Assembly: GCA_025399215.1 (NCBI GenBank)
Contig: MU621146.1
Coordinates: 1-64,000 of the forward strand
DNA: 64,000 bases
From: Globomyces pollinis-pini
Taxonomy: Eukaryota; Chytridiomycota; Chytridiomycetes; Rhizophydiales; Globomycetaceae
Reading direction: 5' to 3'
This document shows positions 31,725 to 43,142 of the stretch, piece after piece (positions within the stretch are counted from its first letter, which is position 1; every line of letters begins with the position of its first letter). The notes beneath the pieces were generated by a model. The model saw only the letters and a list, made by a program, of their open reading frames with translations. It searched no databases and had not been told where the DNA came from. A program made the translations under genes and the position numbers.

Positions 31725-33686
31725 ATGATACGATTATCATCGTTACTCATCTATCAACTAGTCAAAAGCGTGGTAGTTCAATCACAGTGGAATATATCAG
31801 ATTGTTATGGACCTCCAGATACTATTTTATACTTCCAACCACAGGAAACTATTACAGTGCTATATAACACATTTGAGATAGCATCAAACTCGAAAGTTTG
31901 TGGAACGAACCCAATATTGATGAATGACGGTTGTTGTAAGAATTCCTTAGATACTCAAACAAATGGACAAAGTGCGTATTTTTATAGTGGTGATAAAGAT
32001 GCTGGTATTCCAATCTCTGCCAATGGGTACAAGTATTGTCTAATTAAAGCACTTTCTGAAACTTCTCTAAACAGATTTGAAAGAAAGTATGTGCTTGAAG
32101 GAGAAAAATGCGTAGATGGAGTCATTTGTAACCAAAGTGGATACATTAAAATTCATAAGACTATAGATTGTTCAGATACTGGTGAAATACAGCCGATTAC
32201 AGAGTCGAGTTTGCGATGGGATTCGATAGCGTATGGACCTATTGCGATTAGTCATATTCAAATAGATGATGGAAGTCATACACTAAAATGGAGTTCATAT
32301 ATCCCAGCGCGATTAATAGCCCCTCGATTTGATGATCCACTAGATTATATTGCCATCATCTGTTACTTGTTTGCCTTATTTTTCTCCATCAGAGTATCAT
32401 TGCATTACATTTTATTACATGCTTTTACCGAGAATGCCCAATACGTTGAAATTTCAGTCCAACTCATGTGGCAAATCTGGTTATTACTCAACTTTTTCTT
32501 ATGGATCATGGCATTTAATCAACAATGGCATGAACTCCTTTTGGACGAATGTCAAGGTGTACTTTTCAACGTACTATCAATGGCATCCGTTCACCATCTC
32601 ATTCATCCCTTATTAGAGTATGTCCAAATCAAAAGTATTTTGAAACGACGATTAGTCTACGTATCGATATACTTTATTCATATCATCTTGTCTGGTGGAA
32701 ACTATGCTATTGTATTCAAATATGTCGGCATTACACAACTAGAGTTATTTCAATTTCAATGGGTTTATATCTATCCATTTTGGAACATCTTTTCGTATTC
32801 TTTGAATACTTTCTCACCTGCATACATCGCTTACAAATTGGTTCTTGAATATCAGGACAAGAAAGGTTTAGATACCTGGTATAGATCTAAAAAAGAGTTA
32901 AGCAGAAAGTTTCCAACTTTCATTCGACAGTTATACTTTCAAAACTTCAATACGTTTCTTTATTTGGTACTTTCAGTGGCAGTCAGTTATAGCCAAGTGA
33001 TGGGAAGTGATCATCGCTGGAAGGCTATGAATGCACCGTTATGTTTGGTGAATATTATTCATGAAGTTGTACATATATACATCTCTGATATGGTTGAAAA
33101 AATACTGCATTTCACAAGGCAAACAGGAAAACTATCATCAAGAGAAGTGGTCAAGCAAAGGATTAGGAGTAGTTTTTCTGCTCAAGGGTCAAAAGGTCCG
33201 TCTAATAATGGTTCTAAAATATCCACACCAAGAATGTCTGTCGTACGACATACAGGAAAAGTCTATCCTATTGACGATATACTTGATCAACCCAGAAAAT
33301 CTTTAACTGTTCCATCATATCAAATATCACCCAGTCCATGTCGACCTGAATCAATCATAGTTGTCCCTGAATCACACTCATTGCCTCTTACACCAAAAGG
33401 AACTATCGAAAACATGAATGAACATAGTTTATCATTCAAGATATCACACAGTACACCAAATTCTCTTACTCAAAATGAAGCACCATCTGCCACATCTAAA
33501 CCACAAAGCCGATTGCGGTCACGGTCTAGTGTTGCCAGATTCAGCCCGTCTACAATTGACTTGAATTCCAATGACGCAACTGGTGAAATGTTAAAGCCAT
33601 CTACTTCATCAACACTTACTCCAACTATGTCGATAACTACGCCAAAGTCACCGAGATCTGTGAAACTCTCTCCAATGAAGAAATAA
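31725..33686 (+). CDS. Single-exon 7TM receptor-like protein with Cys-rich ectodomain
   Basis: Family not recognised. A signal peptide (MIRLSSLLIYQLVKSVVVQS) is followed by a ~200-residue extracellular region with about a dozen cysteines (SDCYGPPDT, NDGCCKNS, CVDGVICNQSG). About seven hydrophobic segments follow: DYIAIICYLFALFFSIRVSL, VQLMWQIWLLLNFFLWIMAF, GVLFNVLSMASVHHLIH, LVYVSIYFIHIILSGGNYAI, WVYIYPFWNIFSYSLNTF, FNTFLYLVLSVAVSYSQV and APLCLVNIIHEVVHIYI. The ~170-residue cytoplasmic tail is rich in Ser/Thr/Pro, with SP/TP sites. This is a GPCR-like plan. It is intronless, in contrast with its neighbours. The open frame extends upstream to a TTG, but the first ATG at 31725 precedes the signal peptide. 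Confidence 0.8.
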   Translation: MIRLSSLLIYQLVKSVVVQSQWNISDCYGPPDTILYFQPQETITVLYNTFEIASNSKVCGTNPILMNDGCCKNSLDTQTNGQSAYFYSGDKDAGIPISANGYKYCLIKALSETSLNRFERKYVLEGEKCVDGVICNQSGYIKIHKTIDCSDTGEIQPITESSLRWDSIAYGPIAISHIQIDDGSHTLKWSSYIPARLIAPRFDDPLDYIAIICYLFALFFSIRVSLHYILLHAFTENAQYVEISVQLMWQIWLLLNFFLWIMAFNQQWHELLLDECQGVLFNVLSMASVHHLIHPLLEYVQIKSILKRRLVYVSIYFIHIILSGGNYAIVFKYVGITQLELFQFQWVYIYPFWNIFSYSLNTFSPAYIAYKLVLEYQDKKGLDTWYRSKKELSRKFPTFIRQLYFQNFNTFLYLVLSVAVSYSQVMGSDHRWKAMNAPLCLVNIIHEVVHIYISDMVEKILHFTRQTGKLSSREVVKQRIRSSFSAQGSKGPSNNGSKISTPRMSVVRHTGKVYPIDDILDQPRKSLTVPSYQISPSPCRPESIIVVPESHSLPLTPKGTIENMNEHSLSFKISHSTPNSLTQNEAPSATSKPQSRLRSRSSVARFSPSTIDLNSNDATGEMLKPSTSSTLTPTMSITTPKSPRSVKLSPMKK

Positions 33687-34030
33687 TCAGCTTGAATAAA
33701 TATCAGAATAAATTCCATTAAATGTATAACTTTTTGTTTGATATTCATAACTGTTAGTAATATACATTTTGAACGTAATGTCATACAACATAGCACATCA
33801 AGAGACTCTCGCCTAAAAAAAGTGGTAGCAGAGGATTATAATATTCTCAGTATCTTTACAATGCAATCCAGTGTATCTGTTTATGTAAATCAGTGTTCAA
33901 TTTAGAAATCAAGTGTTATCACTGATTTCCAATATCCAAATCCATTATCATTGGTCTAAATCCAGTGTATCTATGGTCTAGACCTATTATATCTATGTTC
34001 TACATCCTTCCTCCATTCTTTTTTACCCAA
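33687..34030. other. Intergenic region, 344 bp
   Basis: Nothing recognisable. CCAGTGTATCT occurs twice, near 33869 and 33963. Confidence 0.5.
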
Positions 34031-35968
34031 ATGTTTCGTAAAGAATTGACCATTAAAACCAACACATTAATTAAACATTCACAGATAAAGAAATTGAACC
34101 ATGAACTATCAGATAAATACCAACAAGAAATCAAATTAAAGGATTTAAAAATAGTAAAGTCAAATGTTACAAAATACTATCAAATGGATTCAAATCCAAT
34201 GGTATTTGAATTAAATGATGTTTGGGTACCTACTGTCTATTTAGTCTGGAATTATCCTATGATGTTACCTTTATTATTTACAAATCAATTGGTCATCTCT
34301 AAACTGTTTAACGGTGCTGGTATGAATGATATAAGTACTGAATCTTAGATTTAATGGTACCAGGAATATTGAAATTCGAAATCAATCAAGAAACTAAAAT
34401 GTCTTCCACTTCATTTGATCGAGGTGAGTAGTTTTAAACCTTTTATTTATTGTAGATGCAATTGTTGGAATTTGTGTTATTGGATCCATGTATTATCGAA
34501 ATTGTTAAGATCTAGGCATCCGGTAGTAATTGGAAAAGCGTTACTTTCATCAGATGAATTGTTATCTGTAAATCAAGGAAAAGCAGTTTTGAATTTACAC
34601 TTTGTTGGGGATTCATTATGGTATGATACGAAATGATATAAACCTAAAGGTCTGTAGGTGATAAATCAGATCCTCCAACGTCGACACCAGCAGTATTGGA
34701 ATCAAAAGAAGACGAATCAAACCTTTCACTAGATATGTCTGAAGTAAAAATCACTGAAGAAAGTCCTTTATCACCAACAGTAAATGCTGAAGGTATAAGA
34801 AAAACCAACTGATCTTAATGTAGAAATGGAGAAGTATTTTGATTATGCATTTCTGTCCAGTTTACATGTTTCTATAACAGATAAGATGTTACCCCTCTCT
34901 GCCAGTGCACTCTATTCTGGACATATGGTTTTATTTAAACCATCTGATATCGTTCTAGATATTCGCAAAACTTCATTCAAGAAGGTATCATGATCAGTCT
35001 TACCAAAGTTATCAAAATTTATGAAAAATATGGAGAAAAAAGGAATCATTCAAACTAAAGAAAGATCTGGTGAACTTTTTATCGTTACAATCAATCGTAA
35101 ACATCCATTGTAAGTTTCCAATTAGTTTTAATGTTAGATATGAAGCGTTTAGTGCACCAAAAAAACCTAAACCTTCCACTACAGCCAAAGAGCAAAAAAA
35201 ATCCGAACCGAATTCGGTAATGACTGTGAATCAACTCTTCAAATTGCCACATAATGGACCTCTTTTAAAGTTTGTTGTCGAATCCAAAATCAAGTACTTT
35301 AAGTTTACCGTTTAACATTTGCTAGTCATGAAGAATATTGGACAAGTGATCAAGTTAATTTAATGTTGTTGAGTTATTTCAAATCTCAAGCATTAATTCA
35401 TTTGGAACGACCTAGGTTGATCAAAATAGATGCACTTTTGTGTGATTGTATTCTAACTAAATCAGAGTATCAGACAGTTGATTTCCTAGAACGTGGTAAG
35501 AAACATTTAATTTATTGATAAAGATGTTATCCAAAAACGATTCTTGAGTAAAATGGTACCATATCATCAATTGACTTTACCTAATGGAGAAAGTATAATC
35601 AAGTATGCCCTTAACCTTTAACGAATCTAGGAAGGGGGCTCTTGTACCGATTGAAATCAGTGTTAAACGAAAAATTGGAAACAAGTGGGTTAGTATTATT
35701 AAGAATTTGGAGCAATTCGAGATTGATGCATACAAAATTGCCGATATCCTGAAAATCAAATGTGCAGGTTCTACTACCGGTAATCTATATGTTCTTAACA
35801 ATAGTTTCGGAGAGGGTGGACACGAAATTGAAAACGTTACAAGTCACTGTTCAAGGATCGAAAGTGAAGGAAATCTGTCAGGTTCTAGAAACATTTGGGA
35901 TCCCAAAGCTGACTTTAAATGGAAAAGTTCAATTACAATCTAATCTATTTGTTCAAACCATTGGTTGA
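34031..35968 (+). CDS. Translation initiation factor eIF2D (ligatin family)
   Basis: The protein follows the eIF2D order. The N-terminal DUF1947/PUA part has MFRKELTIKTNTLIKHSQIK, NPMVFELNDVWVPTVYLVWN, DLMVPGILKF and GKALLSSDELLSVNQGKAVL. The winged-helix region has YFDYAFLSSLHVSITDKMLP and RKTSFKK...SKFMKNMEKKG. The middle domain has LSYFKSQALIHLERPRLIKI followed by DALLCDCIL. The SUI1 domain has WVSIIKNLEQFEIDAYKIAD and KLKTLQVTVQGSKVKEICQV. eIF2D delivers tRNA to the 40S subunit independently of GTP and recycles post-termination complexes. About ten small introns are needed, for example 34480s-34505 (26 nt) and one before SERVDTKLK. Start is the ATG at 34031; an upstream open frame from 33965 is not family-like. 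Confidence 0.92.
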
Positions 35969-36112
35969 TTTTAATATCGTGTTATAGTTATCTGAAAATG
36001 TACAATAAACTTCAATATCAACTTACAATAACCTTCAATATCAACTTTGCTACAGATAAAAGATGGATAGAACTATGGGATAATGATAAATTATATTCAT
36101 TGTACTGTATAT

Positions 36113-36764
36113 TCAAGCATGGACAGGGTTAAATTCTTGTTTAAATTCTAGCTTCAATTGCTCCAAAACATGTGCTAATCCTTTTGAGCTCTAACTAATA
36201 AGTGACAATCAAAGTTACATTTAATGCGCCTTGTTTAAATCTATTGAGTCCCCAACCTTCAATACGAGACCGTAATGAGAAAAATGATGTATTGGATATA
36301 ATACGAACTTCTGTAGAGATATCTGTATTATTGTTCAATGTTGGTCTAATCGTTTGACATTCTTCAACCAACAATATTTTTTTATGTGACAAGTTTTTAG
36401 TCTTTACTGTCATTTCCTTTCGTTTAGGATCGACTGTTGAAGTTTCCAAAATATAAGCTTCTGAAATGTTCAGTAACTACAAGAAATTAGATGAAAGTCC
36501 AACAAACCTTTGCACCCCAAGCAGGCATTTTACCCTTCTTTAAGAATAATCTTGTGGTATGAATGATACCTAACTATTAAAACTATCCAACAAACCATTT
36601 TCATCAATATGTCTATCAATTACATCAACGGCCAGTACATGAGCAGCAAATGGACTAACTGTTAGAATTTGTCAATAGTACTTTGGGTATTTCTTCCATA
36701 ATGCCAGCGTTACTGCGTTCCAGTTATGATTGTACTCACTGTTCAATGTCAAGAATTTCACCAT
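36113..36764 (-). CDS. PRELI/MSF1 (Ups-family) mitochondrial lipid-transfer protein
   Basis: MVKFLTLNSEYNHNWNAVTL starts the PRELI domain, followed by WKKYPNPFAAHVLAVDVIDR, TTRLFLKKGKMPAWGAKLL, LETSTVDPKRKEMTVKTKNL, TEVRIISNTSFFSLRSRIEG and WGLNRFKQGA. The K-Y-P-N-P-F motif is a family hallmark and is restored only when the 27-nt intron inside it is removed. Other introns follow DENG, GAK and ALN. Ups/PRELI proteins shuttle phosphatidic acid or phosphatidylserine between mitochondrial membranes with Mdm35. The end is HVLEQLKLEFKQEFNPVHA at 36113. The start lies within 40 bp of a plus-strand start candidate. Confidence 0.9.
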
Positions 36765-37039
36765 CGTTTTATAGTAAAATTCGTTTTCGAAAAATTGAAA
36801 AAAGTCACTACTCGCCACAGTATCTCAAACTGGGGAGTGATTCTGATGCTCATTAACGAAACTAAACATGCTTCTTGGACGTTTAACGTACAAGTAAAAT
36901 GTGAGGAAATGTACAGTCACTTGAATATCTAAGTCGAACTGATGTGGTTGAAAAAAAACCCTTCCACCCACGTGTACAAACATTGATAGAATCAATCGAG
37001 ACATTGAATTGGAATGGTATTAATGTTGGACTTTACTAG
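36726..37039 (+). CDS. Small hypothetical gene, start uncertain
   Basis: An open frame (ISNWGVILMLINETKHASWT, then FNVQ) joins in frame across a 23-nt GT...AG (about 36894-36916) to SLEYLSRTDVVEKKPFHPRV, then QTLIESIETLNWNGINVGLY and TAG at 37037-37039. I do not recognise it. The ATG at 36726 or 36746 would overlap the first codons of the divergently transcribed PRELI gene; a later ATG near 36847 avoids this. The stop is only 16 bp from the stop of RRP43, which reads toward it. Confidence 0.4.
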
Positions 37040-37055
37040 ATAAAAATATGATAGT

Positions 37056-38036
37056 CTAATTAATAAATGACTTTTCCAGAAGTTCAACACTTTTCTTGGT
37101 TCTACTTTTTGCCAACCCAATACAACTCTTCAATAGTTTCTCTTCCATACACTCGCCTCCCAATTTCCCAATACCACAAAACATTCCATTATTATCCATC
37201 ATTATCGTGATTAAACTAGTTGCCATACTTTCTTCATCATCAGTGGGATCAATTAACACTTGACTAGAGTTTCATTAGAAATCAAACGCAATTACCTATC
37301 AAATAGGCAAAAGGTTGTATTAAACACTAATCGTGTTAATTCAATAGGTTTTAATTTGTTGGTATCAACCACAGGTAAATTATCTACAATTTCAACTTTT
37401 GGAAGTCTTACTACAACAATTAGAAAATCAATCAAATTACGATTTCTTAAGGAAGCCATTAGTGCTGCCATTGCAGCATCAAGTATTGAACCATCGTAAT
37501 TGAGACATACAATATCGGCATACAATACCCATACAGCCTTTCCCGCTGTAAAGAGTTAATCAATTCATATTGTTACATTCAATACATAAGTCTGACAAGT
37601 TCAAAATAGGAACTGACAAGAATAGTTGATTAATCTGATCGGATAGAGTCTGAGTTTGTTCTGCAGGAGGTCCAGGACGAAACTTTGCAGCACTCAGAGC
37701 AGGTAAATCAACATTCGGAACTAAAGTATCAAATCAACAGAATCCAAACCGAAAAATCCATCTGTAGGAGTTGTAGCGTTTGGTTGAGCAATTTCAGTTT
37801 TAATTCCACAAGTAACCAACGAATTTCCAATTTTGACTGTAGCAGATCCTGAACAATTTTGTAATGGAACTATTGATGAGATAGAAAGTAGTACCATGAT
37901 GAAATAAGATATTCCTAGGTTCGACCAAGGATCTTCCATCTGGTCTTACATTCTGACTGATAAATCGTCTTAGGTATTCTAAAGGTTGGATTTTCTTGAA
38001 AGTATCTGCGTCCAAGACAAATTCGTTTGTATTCAT
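37056..38036 (-). CDS. RRP43: Exosome core subunit RRP43 (EXOSC8-like)
   Basis: An RNase PH-type subunit of the RNA exosome ring. It shows FKKIQPLEYLRRFISQNVRP, DGRSL, GSATVKIGNSLVTCGIKTEI, VPNVDLPALSAAKFRPGPP, VLYADIVCLNYDGSILDAAM and VLIDPTDDEESMATSLITIM. The combination PLEYLRRF...N.RPDGR, VPNVDLP..S..FR.GPP and IDPT..EE..AT is specific for RRP43/EXOSC8 rather than RRP42 or RRP45. Introns of 25-40 nt lie after NILFHHG, after DGFF, after LNLSDL and before VLIDP. Catalytic residues are expected to be absent, as in other eukaryotic RNase PH-like subunits. Confidence 0.93.
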
Positions 38037-38228
38037 TGAAATTAAAAAAAAAAGAAAAAAAATGAAGATACAACCTCAGTCAATTCAATAGCTTCTAATA
38101 TAATCTATCCATTCGATTACACAATTGCATTTCATTTGGACTGAAATGCATTGTTAATTAAAGATATTACGCGAAGTAGATGGATTCGCGCAAAAATAAA
38201 CCTTTGTCTCGTATATCTTTTTATTTGT

Positions 38229-39698
38229 ATGTCAGATACACATTCGAATGCTACCAGCAGAGCATCGAAATATTGGGAATCGGCTGCAAAACCTCCATTG
38301 AGAAATCATCGACCATCGACTGCACCTCAAAAACAAAAAGATAAACTCATACCAAAAACCACAGAATTGGTGTTTACTATTGATGATGATATAGATATTA
38401 GACAAACTTGTGAAAAGGAATTACCGAAATTATTGGCGTTTAAAAAACCACTATCCAAAGCAATTAAATCATTGCCAAATCTAAATCAACCAGAAGCGGG
38501 GACGGACCGTCAATTGATGGTTGGAAGTCAAGCAACAATTTGGAAAAATCCAGTAGATTTGCCCACCTCTAAAGCAATTTCATATTCCAAGAAATCTAGT
38601 ATCTATTGACCAAATTAAAATGTAGGTTTTCGGACTTCAAATACGATCAGACAGTCCCAAGCTATATCTTTTCAGATGGACAAAGCTATCAATGATAGTA
38701 TAATCAAGCAAACGAGACGGTCCATTTTGACTCATTCGTCAGTTGTTATTCCAAAAAAGAGTACAATCACAGATTCAATGAACAATATTACGGATAAAAC
38801 AGAACCCAAAGATGCAATACCAGAAAAAAGTGTTGGAATTCTAGCTGAACTTCCGACAGAAAAGTTCAACGAAACTGTGATGGAACCAAAACGGAGAGTA
38901 AGTATATTAGACCCAGAGAAAAATTCAAAGACAAGACGAGGAACGATACATAAAAGAAAGAGTGTTGTTCAAGAAACTGCTGAAGATAGACGAGAATCTC
39001 TTCAAAAACGACCAGCATGGGGAGCAAGAGCACCAATTAAATTGAAATCTAGTTCAATAACACCTCCAATTACACCAACCAAACAGCACGAGCCTGAAAC
39101 AACGATTCAAATTCCTGAAGAGATCCCAGAGGAAGAAAAGGCAATCTTACTTGAGAAACAGAGGGAAGAACAAATGTGGTTAGATTATGCAAAGGGAATT
39201 GACTCGGACGAAGAAAGTAATAGCTTGCCAGAAACACAGACGATTTCATTTGAAGTGGCAACAGTACCAACAGTAGAAACTGTAGCTCCAATTGAATTAC
39301 CTGAAGAAAGTTCAGCGTATTATGATATCCCAGACGATGGTGATGGGGCAAGAGCAAGTACTGTTACTAAGTTAAACCCTTTAACAAGACTGAGAGCTTC
39401 AAAATATAACTTGTTTAGTAACACTGCAGGTCCATTTCGAGGTCCAGGTGACGCTTACTATAAATTTGTCATGGGAGGTAGATCAATAAGACCTGGTGCA
39501 AAGAAATATAAGAGTTTAAGACTTTCTGAAGTGGATACTGGTCAAATGGATGGTTTATTGATTGACAAAACCTCAAATCGTTTCAATACCGCAGCATGGA
39601 ATATACGTGCCCTCACTCGATTAAGACAGAAACACAAATCAGGGATTTCCAAAGATGTGGATAAAAAAGTAAGCACACTTGAGGAAACTCGATCATAG
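38229..39698 (+). CDS. Disordered, highly charged protein with TAGPFRG motif
   Basis: Not recognised. About 480 residues, two exons (intron about 38600-38626). MSDTHSNATSRASKYWESAA starts a basic disordered region; the middle is Lys/Glu/Pro-rich (IPEEIPEEEKAILLEKQREE). The C-terminus is better ordered: LTRLRASKYNLFSNTAGPFR, GPGDAYYKFVMGGRSIRPGA and FNTAAWNIRALTRLRQKHK. The TAGPFRG motif also occurs at the C-terminus of the WDR87/97-like protein, with 20 identical nucleotides. Given that partner and the neighbouring coiled-coil genes, a flagellar role is a reasonable inference only. Confidence 0.75.
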
Positions 39699-39803
39699 TA
39701 ATGCTATTCATGCTAAAATATAGCATCATCACAAGCATGTATAGTTTAACATCTTACCAAAAACTGCTAGAAGATTTGTAATTCTATTTATACTGATGTT
39801 AGA

Positions 39804-40622
39804 ATGGAAGTCAATGCCAAGTTGAAAAAAGAACATGATTCTATTTTTGAATTGATTCATTCTGAAGTCAGTGACAAAATAGAAAAGAACGAACAATCAA
39901 TCCAAGAAATTAACAATCTGAAGAAGTTAGGTCAATTGGAAAGGAAAACGTTTATTAAAGAGTTTGCAAAGTACCTGAAAGATTTTTCAGAAATATTTAA
40001 AGGTAAGATGGTTTCTTACTGATGCCCAGAATTGGAAGATAGAAAGAATAAGCTTGAAAGAGATTATGATCACAAAATCAAGGATTTAGCGGATTTGAAA
40101 GACTTTCATGTAAGTGATACATAGATTGATCATATAGAAATTAACGTTTCAAGATCCTACAACTAGTATAAAAAGAATAGAGTATGAAGTGCAATTAAAG
40201 AATCAAAAAATTGAGGAAATGAAAAAACAGATAGCAGATTATACTATACACGCACAGGTTGCCAAAGATGAAGCAGATAAAAGAGTCTCAATGAGAGCTG
40301 CGGAAATAATCGAACAAACGATTCAAGTGAGTTTTGATGACTTTAATTGCTAATCTGGTAGAAATTCGATGGATTCTTTAACAAATCAACCAAACAGTTA
40401 TTTAACCGTAATCTATACCTGAAATCAGAAATTAAACTACAACAACAAAATATTAAATTACTAGAATCAGAATTAAAGGAATTACAGAAAGTGCAAGGAA
40501 AATTATCAGCAGTGGATGAATCAGTCATAGATCCAAGGAGAAAGGTTTTGAATATGAGAAAGTATATGGATTGTACACCAGATATGGATATTATTCTTCC
40601 AGTCATTCACTCAGGCATTTGA
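39804..40622 (+). CDS. Coiled-coil protein, BBOF1/CCDC166-like (DUF4515?)
   Basis: Almost entirely predicted coiled coil: KLKKEHDSIFELIHSEVSDK, ELEDRKNKLERDYDHKIKDL, VQLKNQKIEEMKKQIADYTI, NRNLYLKSEIKLQQQNIKLL. Introns: about 40002-40028, 40109-40136 (28 nt) and 40328-40361. The ELEDRK..LERDYD.KIKDL segment and the length (~240 residues) resemble DUF4515 coiled-coil proteins such as basal-body orientation factor 1 and CCDC166, linked to basal bodies. Coiled-coil similarity is easily misleading, so this is a low-certainty name. It ends at TGA 40620-40622. Confidence 0.6.
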
Positions 40623-41003
40623 ACCAAGACTCTTTACCTGAATCTTTTTTCAAATATAATACCATATTTCAATTTATTTATAAGTGCCAGAACATCCCAA
40701 AATCAGGTTTAATATATCTTCAGTTGGGGTGAAAAGAACAGATCCCAACTGCTTCTGATTATGTCTGATCTGTGCATCTTAAAGCTCATCCCGAAGCCAA
40801 ACCGTTTTGTACATGCCTTTTTGGACAGTAAAAGCGTGCTCTATAATATATGCAACGGTACTGCCATCTAAGAGTTGAGTAAAAGTTGCTCAACTAAAGA
40901 TAAAAGCCAAACAATTAGTCAAAACGCAAGCAATTTATCCAGATCTTAAACTTGAACAAAACCAGTATATTATTGATAAAAATCATATGATAACTTTTCA
41001 AAT
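40623..41003. other. Convergent intergenic region, 381 bp
   Basis: Lies between two convergent stops. No RNA gene or repeat was recognised. Confidence 0.5.
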
Positions 41004-42945
41004 CTATTTATTACTGCTAAAGGATCCCGTGAAAGATGGATATCTTATGGAGCTCTTTGCCATAGAATCGGAATCTACTTTTGAATCTTCTTTTAGTCCA
41101 TCAACTAAAACTGACGGGTCTTTTGTCAAAACTCTAGGAATAAAATCATGGTTGTTATTCATTTCGTTGTTTTCTGTTGGAGTAGTTTTCATCAAGTGGT
41201 TTAATTGACTATCATCTAACAAACTAATTGAAGGTTCGGTTGCTTTAAAAACCTTCAACTTTGTTTCGATATCGTCTTCGGATTGTTTAGAAAATTCTTG
41301 AATATTACTGAGAGACATTACGTTTCTGGAAGAAAGAGCAAGATTTGAACCAGAGTTTGAAGCACTTGATGACTCTGATTTAGAAGGACTTGTAGCAGGT
41401 GATTTGTTTTTGTGATATGAATTTCGAATGTTAAAAAATGTGGAATTTTTTGGTGAACTATGAACTGATATTGCTTCTTTAGGGTCTTCCTTTGGAAGTT
41501 TAGAATTACTATTATTTGAAGCGCTTCGAAAGAGATTTCCTATGATTGAATTTTCCTTGTCTAATTTCAACAAGTTTCCAAGTGACAGATGCTTTCGATT
41601 TTTTTCCAAACGAATCTTTGATAAATAGTCATTTGTAATGGTTTTAGACGGGTATTGATTTATAAAAGCTGGATCGATATTTTTGAGTACTTCAAGAACA
41701 GTTTGCCCTCTATATAGAACTGGCTGTTCTGTCTGTCCCATAGAATCTGCTAAATAGACGACCAAGATAAATCTCTTCACTAATAATACATTTAAGGCCA
41801 TTTCAGTATCAGTTATGGCCTCATACAAATGCACTCCTTTCTTTTTAGATGCGATGATATCCAATTCTTCTCTTCTAAATTCATTAAAGCTGATTTCATT
41901 TCGAATGGTTTTTAATTCTTCAATTGCTAATTTACGATTTTCCCGTTTCAATTCATTTTCTTTTACCAAATCCGAGAGAGGATCAAAAATCAAGTCGGCA
42001 GGATATTCCTCCGTGGTGGATAATTGTAAAATGAGTTGAGAATGTTGTGTTACGGGGTTTAACAAATCATAATTGTCCGATACATGGTTCCACATTACAG
42101 TTTCTGTAGTTTGTAACGAGTTGATAGCTTCGTGTCGTTTCAAAATCAGATTTTTCAACTGAAGAATTCTATTGTGGTCATTTAGTTGAATAGTCTATCA
42201 ATAAGTAACAAGTAGATGAACCTTGAGCATATCTGGTAAAACTTCTGAATAAAATTTGTTTTTGAACAAATTATGGTCAAAAATGGCATCTTTATAATGA
42301 TTAGTAGCTTCATTCAGCATCTGGCATTTTCGATCATATTCCATCTTAATCTAATATTAAAAGAAGCTTTGTGCGAATACTTTAGGATTTTCTAATGGTT
42401 TTTGATTCGACAACTCTACTGTATCTCTACCTTCTTTCAGATAAACCTGATGAGTTTTTTCTACATTTTCCGAAAGTATCTCTAATTTGGATTTTAATTC
42501 ATAAATGCTCGCGTATAAATTTTTGACTGTTCCATCTGATTGAATTAATTGTGCAAAACTGTTTTTGATTTGATTTAAACTCGAAGTAGAAGATTCAATA
42601 TAATGATCTGCAATAGAATCAAGATCTGTTAATAATATTGTATGACATTCATTTTCAAAACTATAAATTTAGATTCATCGCGTATTGTCTCTTACGTTTG
42701 CTTTACATTCTCATTCTTTTCCTTTTTTGATTCAATAATGGACGAATAATTCTTGTAGATCTTCTTTAAACTTTTTCCATAGTCCATTTGTGCAATTGTG
42801 ATTGATTTCATTAACTCATAGACCGATTGGGTTTGATTGTAATTTCCTTCGGTATATGTTTGTAGTTGAGATATATTATTCTATAGAGTTTTGTTACTTT
42901 GTAAAAAATTACCCATGTATTAACAAATGAGTTGATATCTGTCAT
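41004..42945 (-). CDS. F-BAR domain protein
   Basis: MTDINSFVNTW and SQLQTYTEGNYNQTQSVYEL, then SITIAQMDYGKSLKKIYKNY, match the FCH start of F-BAR domains (W..L..Y.. ..L..L.. .. Y.K.L..L). Continuing helices include SIADHYIESSTSSLNQIKNS, VKNLYASIYELKSKLEI and KMEYDRKCQMLNEATNHYKD, then NLILKRHEAINSLQTTETVM. After ~residue 330 comes a linker with YRGQTVLEVLKNIDPAFINQ and a long Ser/Asn-rich tail; no SH3 or RhoGAP domain is visible. F-BAR dimers bend membrane in endocytosis or cytokinesis. Four introns of 28-40 nt. Start is the ATG complement at 42943-42945, sharing a 197-bp promoter region with the divergent gene at 43143. Confidence 0.8.
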
Positions 42946-43142
42946 TTTGGTTGAAAAATTAGAAATCGGATTGTTGATTGTGGCTATATTTATACAACAG
43001 ATGATGTGTTCAAAGAATGTGCTGCTATTTTCTCCCTTTTGGACATATCGATGAAGTTGTTCCGTTGTAATATATTATTTTATGATGCCTTTTTAACTTT
43101 TTTGCTCACGATACGCGTTTTTGACTACAATATTGAAGAACA

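Noticed and set aside
41815..42039. Open frames opposite real genes (for example 41815-42039, 18153-18581 and 17821-18294)
   Set aside because: Antisense shadows of the F-BAR and C2 genes, explained by codon composition and repeats.
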